Below, in pieces: positions 1-10,939 of a stretch of DNA of 64,000 nt. The notes beneath the pieces were generated by a model. The model was not told the origin of the DNA, ran no database searches, and saw nothing but the letters and a program-made list of their open reading frames with translations. This DNA comes from Cryptomeria japonica (taxonomy: Eukaryota; Streptophyta; Pinopsida; Cupressales; Cupressaceae): assembly GCF_030272615.1 (NCBI RefSeq), contig NC_081405.1, positions 477,053,508 to 477,117,507 on the forward strand, given 5' to 3'. Each line of letters begins with the position of its first letter. Positions within the stretch are counted from its first letter, which is position 1. A program made the translations under genes and the position numbers.

Positions 1-2
1 CC

Positions 3-3000
3 ATGCATATACCTACTTTTGCCAATGACTATACATTATCCTATTATCTCAATGCAGTCAAACCTATAAACTCTTCCACCAGTGAACAGAGTGAAAATAT
101 GATTGAAGCGGATATCAAGTATCTTAGTCGCAAAAACAAGAAAAATAAAAATAAAAGATCTGATGGCGAAAACCATATTGTGGCAGTGTCAGAATCTAAA
201 AAAAAGAAAATAAAGGACATACCTAGAGGTGAAAACCTTTGTGAGGCACCTGAAGGTGAGATACTTGGTATATTGCCTAGCCATTTCCAGGAGTGGTCTT
301 CCATATTGATCGAGCCAACTCAGCCAGTGAATATTGGGAATCAAGAGACACCACAAATCATTCACGTAGCTCAATCACTATCAATAGAAGAATTGAAGGA
401 GTTCACTCAGCTATTCTTAGAAAAGAAAATAAACTTTGCATGGATGTACTCTGATATGCCAAGCTTGGATCTTGATCTCATTATGCACCATCTCTCAATC
501 ATACCAGGAGTAAAACTAGTTAAGCAAAAAATCTGTAAGATGCACCCGCATGTAGCATTATTGGTAAAAGCTGAACTAGAGAAACTACTCAAAGCTAGAT
601 TTATTAGAGAAATAGATTATGCTGAATGGATTTCCAACATAGTGCCTGTGTCGAAGGCAGATAAATCTATCAGAGTTTGTACAAATTTTAGAGATCTCAA
701 CAAAGCATGTCCAAAAGATGACTTTCCATTGCCAAATATTGATATGATAGTCGATATGACAACTGGGTATGAGATGTACTCACTAATGGATGGATTTTCC
801 AGCTACAATCAGATTAAAATTGCTCCTGGAGATCAAGAAAAGACAACTTTCACCTGTGTGTGCGGAACCTTTTGCTGGAACATTATGGAACATTATGCCA
901 TTTGGGTTAAACAACGCAGGGGCAACCTATCAAAGAGTAGTTACAACTATCTTTTATGACATGATGCATAAGAATATGGAAGATTATGTTGATGACACCT
1001 TAGTGAAGACTATGAAAAGATCAACGCATATTCAAGAGTTAGGTCCTATACTTGATACAATGAAAAAATTCAAGCTTCGATTAAATCCAAAGAAGTGTGC
1101 ATTTGGAGTGACATCTGGTAAACTACTTGGCTACATCATTTCAAAAAAGGGAATCAAGGTTGATCCTGAGAAGGTCCAAGCTATAATGGAAATGCCACCT
1201 CCAAAGAACATCAGTCAAATGAGAAGTCTACAGGGATGTCTCCAATCCATTAGAAGATTCATTTCTCAGCTAGCAGACAAAGCTCAACCTTTTACAAAAG
1301 TATTGAGAAAAGGAATAATATACAACTAGGATCAGCAGTGTGAACAACATCTTCAATAGATAAAAGAGTACCTGTCTAATCCACCAATATTGATGCCACC
1401 TATTCAGGGTAAGCCACTAATATTATATATATCAGCTACTGATTCATCATTGGGGGCACTTCTGGCGCAACAAGATGACAACAAAAAGGAAAGAGCTATT
1501 TATTACATCAATAGGACATTGGTGTCTTATGAAATGAGCTACAGTATAATAGAAAAAGCATGCTTGGCATTAGTCTTTGCATCACAAAAATTGAGGCACT
1601 ATATGCTACCACATTCAGTCAAGTTGGTGGTGAAAATCGAACCACTCAAGTATCTTCTTAATAAAGAAACACTCACCGAAAGATTGGAGAAATAGGTTAT
1701 GATCCTTACAGAGTTTGACATTGAATATGTGGAACGCAAAGCCATAAAAGGATAGGTAATTGTTGATCAACTTGCTAAAACTCCACTTGAGGATACTCAA
1801 CCACTACATATCGAGTTCCCAAATGAATCAATAATGCATCTTACTCAACAAACTTGGAAGATGTTCTTCGATGGTTCCTTTACTCAAAATGGTTCAGGTG
1901 CTGGCATACTATTCATTACTCCTCATAAGTATTTAGTTCCAAAATCTTATAAGATTCTATTCCCTTGCACAAACAACATTGCAGAATATGAAGCTTTGGT
2001 GAATGGGATAAAACTAGCCATTGAATGGAAGGTTGTTGAATTACATATCTATGGAGATTCTCAACTAGTCATCAATCAAATCAATGATACATATCAGACT
2101 CGAGATGAGAAATTGATGCCTTACAAGAGGATGGTGGATGATATCAAGAAGTACATTGCTTTTGTATCATTCCAATAGATTCCTAGATCAGCGAACAAAG
2201 TAGCAGATGCTATGGCCACCTTGGCATCTATACCTGAGTTACAGGAGTCCAATTTTTGCTTTGATTTCCTGGTGGAAGAGTTATATTACCTCGCTTATGA
2301 TTCTCCTGAGACCCAAATAGTCTGTTCTATTATTGGACATGACTCATCCTAATACAGCCACATCTATTCCTATCTATGCGATCACATTATCCCTGAAAAC
2401 CTTACTCGTAACGAGAAAAGAAACCTAACTCGCAATGCTTCGTAGTATGTTATCATAGCTAATGATTTATTTAGATGAGCTTTGGACAGTACATTGCTTA
2501 GATGTCTAGAAACTGAAGAATCTAAACATGCATTATCAGAAGTCCATGAAGGTATTTGTGGATCTCATTCGAATGGTTTTACTTTAGCTTGGAAACTATT
2601 ATAGGCTGGCTACTACTGGCCAGATATGGAAAAAGATTCCATTAAATTTACTAAGACTTCTAAGAAATGTCAGCTTCATGGAAATCTCATAAATGCCTCA
2701 GCAAGGGACCTCATACCATTTATAACACACTGACCTTTTCAGCAATGGGCCTTTGATCTCATTGGTCAGATATATCCTACATCATCCAATGGACATAAAT
2801 TCATCATAACTACCACTGAGTACTTCACCAAGTGGGTAGAGGCAGTTTCGTTCATCAAAGCAACTTGTAAACAAGTCACCTTGTTCATCCTAAACTATAT
2901 CATTTGCAAGTATGGGATACCTTCATCCATCGTGACTGATAATGGAGGACAATTCAAGAATAAAGATCTGGATGAGCTTTGTAAGAAATTCAAAATAAAG

Positions 3001-3606
3001 CAACACTGGTCATCAGTATATTACCCTCAAGGTAATGGACAAGTTGAGGCATCTAACAAAAACCTACTAACTATCTTGCATAGAACAGTGAACAAGTCTG
3101 GGAAGGATTGGCATCTACAGCTCAATCCTGCACTATGGGCTTACAGAACAAGTATCAGAACACCTACTGGGGCTACACCTTTCTCTTTGGTGTATGGGTC
3201 CAAAGAAGTATTACCTATTGAAGTAGAAATACCATCTCTAAGAGTTTCATTGCAAGGTCTTGTTACTGATGAAGATCATAGAATATCTAGATTGCAAGAA
3301 CTTGAATTACTAGATGAGCATCAGAAAGTGGCATTTGATCATCTGAGAGTGTATCAGAAGAGAATGTCCAGAGGATATAACAAGAAGGTTTGACAAAGAG
3401 AATTTCAAGTTGGTGACCTAGTTCTGAGAGAAAATCCAAAGAATCAACAGTTTCGCGACAATAAAGGGAAGTTTGAACCCAACTGGCTGGGTCCCTACAT
3501 TGTTACTATAGCATATGGCTCTGGTGCCTATCAACTCTCAAACTTAGAAGGAGAAAAGCTCCATGACCCGATTAACACCATCCACTTGAAGAAATTCTTT
3601 GCTTAA
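3..3606 (+). pseudogene. TE1 pol: RT, RNase H, second RNase H, integrase (broken)
   Basis: Polyprotein that would copy and integrate TE1. Reverse transcriptase begins around base 480; its catalytic YVDD box is intact at 985-996. RNase H follows at about 1390-1695. A second RNase H-like domain lies at about 1850-2178 (FFDGS start, NNIAEYEAL, DSQLV motifs). Integrase covers about 2600-3400 and keeps D (FDLIG), D (VTDNGGQF) and E (GQVEASN); its tail is GDLVLR followed by NWLGPYIV. A perfect 10-bp tandem duplication (877-886 and 887-896) shifts the frame inside RT. After it one frame runs to the TAA at 3604-3606. That frame is broken by stops at 1327, 1357, 1693, 1753, 2176, 2443 and 2602 (TAG), 2476, 2731 and 3391 (TGA) and 2350 (TAA). 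Not functional. Confidence 0.9.
877..896 (+). repeat. 10-bp tandem duplication causing a frameshift in TE1 RT
   Basis: GGAACATTAT occurs twice in direct succession. Ten extra bases move the reading frame by one, which is exactly the change from the frame used upstream to the frame used from here to the end of pol. Removing one copy would restore one frame. Confidence 0.9.
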
Positions 3607-5188
3607 CATTCTCTGCTCCAGCAAACATGTACAACTGAAAAAATCCTGAAAAAAAAATCCTAAAAATAAAAAAAAGTCCTGAAGAAATCCAAATTAAAAA
3701 AGAAAAAAAAAGAAAAGAAAAAAATTATATATAAAGAGAGAATTGCCCTAGTGAAAACCTGGTAAACAGGTACCTTGGTAAAAAAAAAAATGAATCTCTA
3801 CCAAGCAGGTGAAAACCTGGCAAATAGGCACCTCTTGTACTCAAGTGCTTCATCTATCAATGCAATGTTGGCATTTCCCACTTTCATGCATCTTTTGCTT
3901 TCGCTTGTACATATTTTCAGTCACTTTTGTGACATCCTGGTTCGCTGGAACCCTCATGACTTGAAACTGATCAACGTCCTAGTCTTAGGTTACTCGACAG
4001 AGCACATTACATATCCTTAGTGTCAACCAAGTCATTTTCTGTCAGTGAAACCTGGTCATCCATTCCAAGTTAGTCACCTGTCTCCTAAGTACCGAAGAGT
4101 TTACCACTGAGTTCACAAGCAAAACAACATAATGGAAAACAATCACTAAACAGTTTGAGCTATGAATGAAAATTTTCTTTGTATGCTATCTTTTATATTG
4201 ATTTTCGATTATTGTCCCTCTGAGTAACTCGAGGAATTCTATTGTGACTAAGAGGAGCAAGGATTGGGGGCATAATATTTTCTTTGTTTTCTTCTTGTAG
4301 GAATGATCTTGATGATCTGGAAACATATAAATTAGCTAGGTGTCTGTGATAAGAGCCTTCACATCAAGGTGAAATCGCCTCACATACCTCGACTCCGCTT
4401 ATTTGTATGCTACAGGGAGGTCCATATCATTTCTTTGTTTGTTTTGAGGGAATTTCTTTATGATGCAATTCGGGTCCCTGCGAACTCTGTCCAAGGATGT
4501 GAATGAAAAAAGGGTCATTGAGGACTAGATAATTAATATTGCACATTGAAAAAGAAAGGAACTCTAACCTGCCTGTTGTGTTCATTATTCTCAGTGATGA
4601 ATCTTAAGTATTTTAAATCCAGTGACTAGGTTTAGGTTGCATTTTGCACATCATTTTTCATATCATTTTGCATTTCATTCTGCATTTTTGTGAATTTAGA
4701 GTGATTTCGGGATGATAATAATTTCTTTATCTTCTCAAGGAGAGCTGAAAGCATCATCATTTCTTATACTAAGTGGTATATTTATCATTATTTCTCTGAT
4801 CGAGCACTTGTGTTTTGAGATGTTTTAGCTGCATACATAACATTTCATATAGCTTCATACATTTCATTATTACTCATTTGCATTATCATTTATTTGCATA
4901 TAAAAGAAACCAAAATATACATTCATAATCATTTGCATTACATACATTTATATGGAAAAGAAATGCATACATATAGAATAAAGAATATAAGAGACATCTC
5001 ATAAGCGAATCAACACAAGTACGAGAAGTCAAATCAGATCTCGTGTATATATAATGTCAAGTATAAGAGTACAAAATGATGTCCAATGACATATACAAAC
5101 TCCCATCGGAGCAAGAATCATATAGGCTACAAAAAATGGGTGTGTCTACAAAAAAATATATATCCGAGCTACAAAAAAAATGAATCAT
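3607..5188. other. TE1 spacer between pol and the antisense gene
   Basis: No coding region is supported. It opens with an A/G-rich tract (about 3640-3745). A short direct repeat built on GTGAAAACCTGG, AAACAGG and ACCT lies at about 3752-3777 and 3811-3835. At about 4640-4970 there are many CATTTCAT and CATTTGCAT words. Short open frames here look accidental. Confidence 0.6.
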
Positions 5189-7581
5189 CTAGCTGGCACC
5201 CTCTCCCTCATCACCTGGTGGAGGACTAGGAGCCTGACACCTCGGATCCTGTCGAGGTGCTCGTGCTCCCTCTGATCTAGCCATATACTATGAATAGGGT
5301 TGCACCTGCTATGCAACAGAAACTGCGACACTATATGCCACCACATAATATGCTTCCCTACTACTCTGGAGAAGAACCTCCTATCGTAGAGACTCTATCT
5401 CTACTCTCAACTCTATTCTCAATGCTGTGATCTGGCGATCACACTCGGTTCTCACCTCAACCAGCTATCGGTCTCACTCTGCCAGCTGAGTCTGAGCCAC
5501 TATCAATTGTGATTACAACTCTACAAGATGTGCTCTCATCAACCGTCCTCTGTCAGCCCCCCACTCTCTTACAGGCTCTCTACCACCATCTGCACCGCCA
5601 TCTCCACCTATGGCTCCACCCTACTCATCCCACCACTACCGGACCTACCTCGGAGCTACTTGATCCTCCTCTCCGCCACCCAACCTCACACCTACTCTCC
5701 CAAGGGATTCACCCTCACCCCTTTGTTGTTCAACATAAGCTGGCACCCTGCTGCTACTAGCACCAGGATCACCACCAGTCCATCATGGAGCCTCTAATCT
5801 CTATGCCTGTCCCTGCCTATGGCCCTACCTCTGGCCCTGTCCCTATCCTGGTACGAGGGCATCATCCTCCACATCCTTAATATGAGGATCCTGCTCTCCT
5901 GGATCTGTAAATTGAGGGAACGGATGCTGCTGAAAGTAATCCCTATACTGGGGCAATACCCGTGCATCTGCTACATCCTCCAGGTAATCCCATCTCAGGT
6001 GATGTAAACCTGTCAGCTCCTACATAGACAATGCATGCGACAACCATGGAGATCATCCCTGCCTCTCCTCATTAGCATATCGAGCATATGATGTATACTC
6101 CTGTGAGATCCCCTGAGGCCGGCTGTACTGCCTCATCACTCGTGAAAAGACAAATCGCTCCACAATAGTCTGTGATCTCTTGATCAGTGGGCGTGTCACA
6201 AAAATGTCCCTGTGAACCCTCCGCCAATCATCATACTGCTCCAAGCCTCTGTATGGTCTCCAGACAACTGCTATAAGGTCGTCAAGCTGCCATCTCCAAA
6301 AATCTGTCTTGCCCAAATGGGGTTGCGTAATATATCTAGCATATCTGTAAATAATCAGTTTCCCTGGCTCTCTGCAATCATCAACTATTGGCCGACAAAT
6401 GGGAAGGTGCTTCCAAGCCCAAACCTGTAAAATATATACACCTGCAGCCATGCTCCACCCATCTCTATATACAATCTCATGCATCTCGTGATAAATGTGA
6501 GCAAGTAGGCAAGAGCCCCAGCCAAGTCTCTAAGGGGTCTCTATCAACCTCTCTAGCATCTGGCCCCATCCGCTCTGGAAACTCTGCTGCCCTCTTTCCA
6601 GCATCAAGAAGCAACCAATGAACCCTGCTAGAACACATGCCAGGGGATACTCCTCACTATACCTACTCACAAGTATGTCCCAACTCATGGAATGAGTCAA
6701 AATGTTTGGGTCCCTGAATATGTTCCTAAGAGCCTGTAGTCTAGGTAACAACGCGGTATCATAATCCACTTTATCCCCAGCAAAAGGGATACGAAGGATC
6801 TTGTACACATTATCGGGAGTGATAGTCAACTCCCCAACTAGCAAATGAAATGTATTCTGCTCTGAATGAAAATGCTCAACTAATATCATGAGCATTCTGT
6901 GATTCACATGGATATCAGGTAATCGCAATAGATGAGTCAAGCCGAATAAATCAACATGAGCCTGCTCAACCTTAGATAGATGATGAACTAATGCCATCGT
7001 AGGTGGATATACACATCTGAAGAGCATAGGAGGTAATCAAACCTGCAAAAACCCAACAACAATCATTAGAAAACATTCCAAATGAGCCTACAAGTGAAGT
7101 TAAACATCGCGCAAATCCAAATAAGTCAAATTCAAAACCAAAATTTCATGTTTACACTTTCAAAAATGATCACTATCTTTCGAATGAAAAAACATAGTCA
7201 AATAGCATCTCGTACGAGTCAGGAATGGCTCTCATACGAGAAAAGAGCCTCGAATGATAAACTTTTATAGATCGCATGACAAAATGGTCTTTTAATAGAC
7301 CTGTCGTATGACATGAGGGTGGACCCCATATGACAAAACTAGTAGGCTCAAATGAAAAAAGATTTTTTACCAGTTTCTCGTACAAGACGGGATCCTGTCT
7401 CGCATGATAAAACGTGATGCCCGACCCAAAACCCGTGAAAAACTTCAAAAAAGCATAAAAAAATTCAAAATTGGAAACATAAAGAGGCTTAAAATCAATC
7501 ACTTACTGTTGGCTCGTAGTTTCAAGGTCGATTATGTCTTCTCTGATGCTCAAATCGATGTTGACAATTAGGGACCACCAT
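5189..7581 (-). pseudogene. Antisense plant mobile domain (PMD) gene carried by TE1, two exons
   Basis: On the minus strand, exon 1 is 7581-7507 (25 codons), the intron 7506-7043 (GTAAGT donor, TTTTTGCAG acceptor) and exon 2 7042-5189 (stop TAG at 5191-5189). The splice is phase 0 and would give about 642 codons. PMD similarity covers about 7027-6060: GLTHLLRLPDI, HFHSEQNTFHL, GELTITPDNVYKIL and LAGFIGCFL. The tail has G/E/R-rich low complexity, then a probable coiled coil (about 5520-5340). PMD proteins such as Arabidopsis MAIN and MAIL1 act in the nucleus in silencing and gene expression; TE-borne PMD copies are known as a class. About 18 premature stops (12 TAG, 5 TGA, 1 TAA) but no frameshift were found. 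Exons are inferred by matching the TE9 copy. Confidence 0.85.
7150..7440 (-). repeat. Degenerate CTCGTAYGAG / TCATGCGA motif array in the PMD intron (TE1)
   Basis: Within the inferred intron, short related words recur: CTCGTACGAG (about 7210), CTCATACGAG (about 7232), ATCGCATGAC (about 7271), GTCGTATGAC (about 7303), CTCGTACAAG (about 7377) and CTCGCATGAT (about 7411). All are CpG- or TpG-containing, near-palindromic 9-10-mers at irregular spacing of about 25-75 bases. Confidence 0.6.
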
Positions 7582-7654
7582 TTTTTTTCACAAAAGGCTT
7601 TTTGAATTTTCAAACTTGGAGGGTTAAAATGATTTGAAAATGACACTTTCGTCC

Positions 7655-7663
7655 CATATATAG
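7655..7663 (-). promoter_or_regulatory. TATA box of the TE1 antisense PMD gene
   Basis: GGCTATATATGGG on the minus strand lies about 79 bases before the exon 1 ATG (7581). The TE9 copy has CTATAAAAGGGG at the same distance. Equal spacing in two diverged copies supports a real Pol II core promoter independent of the LTR. Confidence 0.7.
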
Positions 7664-8036
7664 CCTAAAACCTAATTTTTCAACTTGCTCCAATGGTCAT
7701 GAAAATTGTACCCTTAGCTAATTTGCCTTCTTTGATTCCATTTTCGGGATCAAAATCAAAATTCAAGATCATTTTGCTAGTCAATTTCACAATTTTGACC
7801 ACTTAGTGCTTTTTTCATCAAATGCTCTTTCTTTCTTCAAATTGCACTCAATTTCAATGCTGAATCTTAATTCAATTTCATTATACACATCAAGATTACA
7901 ATCAACTCTACGCTCAATTTCTCATCAATCATCCCCGAAATTTTCAAAAAAATCCTCAGAATCAATTTGTGCTCAAATAACTTACTTTCGCCACCAATCG
8001 CCTATAATCAAGTACCCTCATTATCTTTCGATTTTG

Positions 8037-8051
8037 CTCCCGAGGGGGCAT
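8037..8051 (-). promoter_or_regulatory. 15-nt motif shared with the TE9 PMD upstream region
   Basis: ATGCCCCCTCGGGAG on the minus strand, about 375 bases upstream of the TATA box of the antisense gene. The identical 15-mer lies at 60899-60913 (+), about 190 bases upstream of the TATA box of the TE9 PMD gene. Position and orientation relative to the gene agree; function is unknown. Confidence 0.55.
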
Positions 8052-8166
8052 ATTTGTGACCTCATGACCTCATATCTCAAAGTCAAGAAATTTTTGCAAA
8101 TCTTCATCAAAAGTCGAGAAAACTCTTTTCAATTAAAGAAAATCAATCCTTATTGCTAAGGGGCAT

Positions 8167-8656
8167 CTTGGCTTCATCGCTTCACATCAAGTTGAGATCT
8201 CTCGATCATCTAAATCAAATCAATCACTAGGGGCATATCAGTTTCATCGCTTCAAATCAAGCTGATATTTTTCCTTCATCTGAATTAATCTCTTAACGTT
8301 AATCAGTTTCATCGCTTCAAATCAAGCTGATTATTCATTTAAACTCAATCAAAAGTTTCAAGAGTATCTTTGATCACACTAAATCTAAGCAAGTGTTTAG
8401 TATTCATTTCTTGATCAAGCTGAATGGTTCATTCTTAGCTCATTATGTCTTGATCAATCAAGTGCAAGATCAATTTTTATCATCACTCACTGCATCTAAG
8501 TTCAATCAAGTTCTAGATCAGTAAGATCCGCTTCTTGATCAATCAAGTTCAAGTTCAATATCTTTGTTTTCTATCATTCCTTAGTTCAATCAAGCTCGGG
8601 ATCGGTATCACTTTAATCAGACTTCATTTAGCTTTGTCGCTTCGAATCAAGCTAAA
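8167..8656 (+). repeat. Four 30-nt hairpins with conserved loop and covarying stems
   Basis: Units at 8167-8196, 8237-8266, 8302-8331 and 8627-8656. Each has an 8-bp stem around a 14-nt loop of the form YRTCGCTTCRMATC. Stem arms are CTTGGCTT/AAGTTGAG, ATCAGTTT/AAGCTGAT (twice) and TTTAGCTT/AAGCTAAA. Stem sequence differs between units, yet pairing is kept, with G-T wobble allowed. CTTGATCAATCAAG-like words fill the gaps between units. The array ends about 100 bases before the polypurine tract. Confidence 0.7.
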
Positions 8657-8756
8657 CACCTTGCTTTTCATCTAGTTCGTGATCAATCAAGTTCAAAACT
8701 GCATTCTCCGAGACATCACACATTCTTTGAACCAACGCGCTGCTCACACATTAATT

Positions 8757-8770
8757 CAAAGAGGGACAAA
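8757..8770 (+). promoter_or_regulatory. TE1 polypurine tract
   Basis: CAAAGAGGGACAAA directly before the LTR start TGTAATACCC. TE9 has CAAAGAGGGGCAAAA in the same place on the minus strand, which supports both assignments and relates the two elements. Confidence 0.8.
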
Positions 8771-9930
8771 TGTAATACCCTAAAATTGGTAATCTAAACC
8801 ATGGGCCCCTAATCTTGACAACATCACCAAGGTCCTAACCAAAGGCAATTAAATCAATCTTGAGAACATTATTAACTCTTCAAATCATCAAATATCACAT
8901 GGCAAATCAACTACTCAATATTAATTAAATATTTATTTAATTAATCAAATCATTTCCAATAAGATCATTTTGATCAATTATCCCATTTTAATTTATTAAA
9001 TATCCTTTCATATTTAATTAATTAATAAATTTTCCATTCAATCATGCAAAAAGGATTAATCTATTACAAAATATGAATTAATTTATTACAAAGAATTGAA
9101 TTGAAAATAAAACAAAAAGAATTGAATTGAGAGAGAAATCAAACTTGAGATATTATTTCTTTTTCTAAATTTAGAACTTGAAATCGGGAAAGCAATTTAA
9201 TTGAATCATTGAATTATTCTCTAAAATTGAAACTCAAAGCTTTTTAGAAAAAGAAGTTCAGTTGCATTGAAAAGAGCTTTTTCTTGAATAAATCAAATAT
9301 ATGCATGGAATTATCTATTTTCATCATATATGCATGGAATTAATTTATTATTATTTTCCAATGCAACTTGGACTTCTAATTTGAATGCATTTCAATTAAA
9401 CTATAATTGGAATCTATCTCAAGGTTAACTGAATCTGATTTCTCAGTTATTTTCAATTAATCCTAAATTGAGCTTTTTCTCTTGTGATTCTCTATAAATT
9501 CAGTCTTCATCTCTCATTCCAATTCACCCCAAAGATTTTTGAGAACACGCTTGGAGATTATTATCATGCTAATTTTGCTCTAGAGTCATTGAATATTATT
9601 GTGCTTTTTAAATTGTTTGCATCCATTTTACATCCATTATTGCTTGCATCCATTGGTGCTTGAATTGATTATTTTCTTGAATTATTCATCCATCTTGCAT
9701 CCATATAGCTTAATATCATATAGATTAAATCCTTCATCTTGGTGTAGTCTAGTCACTGGTATTGCTTATAAAAATCTGAGAGCAATCTTATACTCACATC
9801 TTTTTGAAGGCAATTGGTCACTTTGCTATGGTTTATTACTTATTGATTATTGATTACTAACCATGCATATAATGACTTAATTGAAGTGTTGTGCTTGCAG
9901 CTATAGGTTCACTTTTTCACACACACAATT
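8771..9930 (+). repeat. TE1 3' LTR (right end approximate)
   Basis: Begins TGTAATACCC after the polypurine tract. It is AT-rich, with TTAATTAA-type runs at about 8920-9040. A CACACACA stretch near 9920-9927 is a possible end, but no partner LTR is in the window to confirm it. Confidence 0.6.
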
Positions 9931-10019
9931 CGCTCATTAAATAATTACATCATAATGCATATATAGTTATTTGCTCTCATATACTGCTTGCATTCATCAT
10001 CATTATGCTACCAAAATGA

Positions 10020-10309
10020 CCTATAACATCTCATACATATATGTGTCTTTACAATACATCATGTCGGCTATACAATATAATTACAATACAAAACAATATA
10101 ATTTTTATGTCGGCTAGGGTGTCGGTAAGATCTTCTGTCAGTGTAGATTGGATGCCGATGTGAATAACCTATAGTGCTTGTCAGTGTCAGTAGATGATGT
10201 CTATTGCCAGTGTAACCTGAACCATGTTACCAGTTGGTTGCCATTAATGACAACATCAACTATTCTCATCTGAGTGTAGAATGTCAACAAAGATTAATTT
10301 TGCTAAATG
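10020..10309 (-). repeat. Partial copia-type LTR, minus orientation
   Basis: Resembles the outer part of the TE4 and TE6 LTRs: ATGTCGGCT, then a stretch rich in CGGTGT/CAGTGT words, then GTTGCCATTAATGACAACATC, ending GTCAACA. It abuts the plus-oriented TE2 LTR, so two LTR sequences of one superfamily meet head to head. 9930-10020 is unassigned. Confidence 0.45.
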
Positions 10310-10871
10310 TGAATATATAAGATCGATTGGGATAATTATTTTAGAGCAATTGAGTACAATTTCACATGTGCAACTTGAGTTTTGTTGATCTGATCATTAG
10401 TAGCATGGAATAATGGAGGAGTTTAGCAGAACATTGTAGTGGATCACTTTGTGCCTAACTAAAACTATAATTGGGCATAGTCAGATGCTTCTAATAAATT
10501 AATCTATCATTGTAATCATTTTATATTATCCTATAAGGCAGTGAGCCATCACCCAGGGTCATAGCCCTATTTTTGTAAATAAGTAGAGAGCTCTAGGCAA
10601 TGTGCCTAAATGCAAGTGCATTCCCCTTTTTGTAATATTGTATTTCTACTAGTCACAGTGGAATAATATTGTGGGTTCAAATCCCACTATGGTTTTTTCC
10701 TTTAGGTTTCCACACAAAAATATTGATGTTATGGTTATGTTCTTGATTGCTTTGTGTTTCTACATTTTAGTTTCTTATTTGTGCATATGGTCGATAAAGA
10801 ATCATATTTAAAAATTTACAAATAATGAAACAATTATTAACCCCCTCACTCAATGTTCATTGATTCCAACA
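10306..10871 (+). repeat. TE2 5' LTR (left end approximate)
   Basis: Ends ATTCCAACA at 10871, followed at once by an initiator-Met primer site (ATTGGTATTAGAGCTT). It contains the GTGGG...CCCAC hairpin (10671-10687), GGTTTTTTCC and GGTTTCC block found in all copia-type LTRs of this window. The left end is unclear because it overlaps a minus-oriented LTR fragment ending in the same CAACA. Confidence 0.6.
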
Positions 10872-10890
10872 ATTGGTATTAGAGCTTAGT
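10872..10890 (+). promoter_or_regulatory. TE2 primer-binding site (tRNA-iMet type)
   Basis: TTGGTATTAGAGCTTAG directly after the LTR end. It differs from the usual TTGGTATCAGAGC by one C-to-T change. Confidence 0.75.
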
Positions 10891-10939
10891 TCTTCCAAGG
10901 AATGCTAACAACTTGAGGAAGATTTGGAAGATTGAATTA

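Larger units (their letters stand above)
1..9930 (+). mobile_element. TE1: Tat/Ogre-like Ty3/gypsy retrotransposon, 5' part outside window
   Basis: The order is pol (plus strand), long spacer, antisense PMD gene, hairpin-rich stretch, polypurine tract and 3' LTR. A second RNase H-like domain after the usual one, together with a long region and an antisense extra gene between pol and the 3' LTR, is typical of the Tat/Ogre branch (family knowledge; maize Grande is the usual example). The 5' LTR, primer site and gag lie before base 1. The LTR start at 8771 is clear. Its right end is not, because the next element is degraded and no 5' LTR is available for comparison; ~9930 is an estimate. Confidence 0.85.

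Noticed and set aside
5509-6007. Plus-strand open frames of 60-90 codons
   Set aside because: They are antisense to the low-complexity tail of the minus-strand PMD exon, which is open in one continuous frame with homologous partners.
7806-8159. 117-codon plus-strand open frame
   Set aside because: AT-rich Ser/Ile/Leu composition, no motif, and it lies in the upstream region of the antisense gene; probably accidental.
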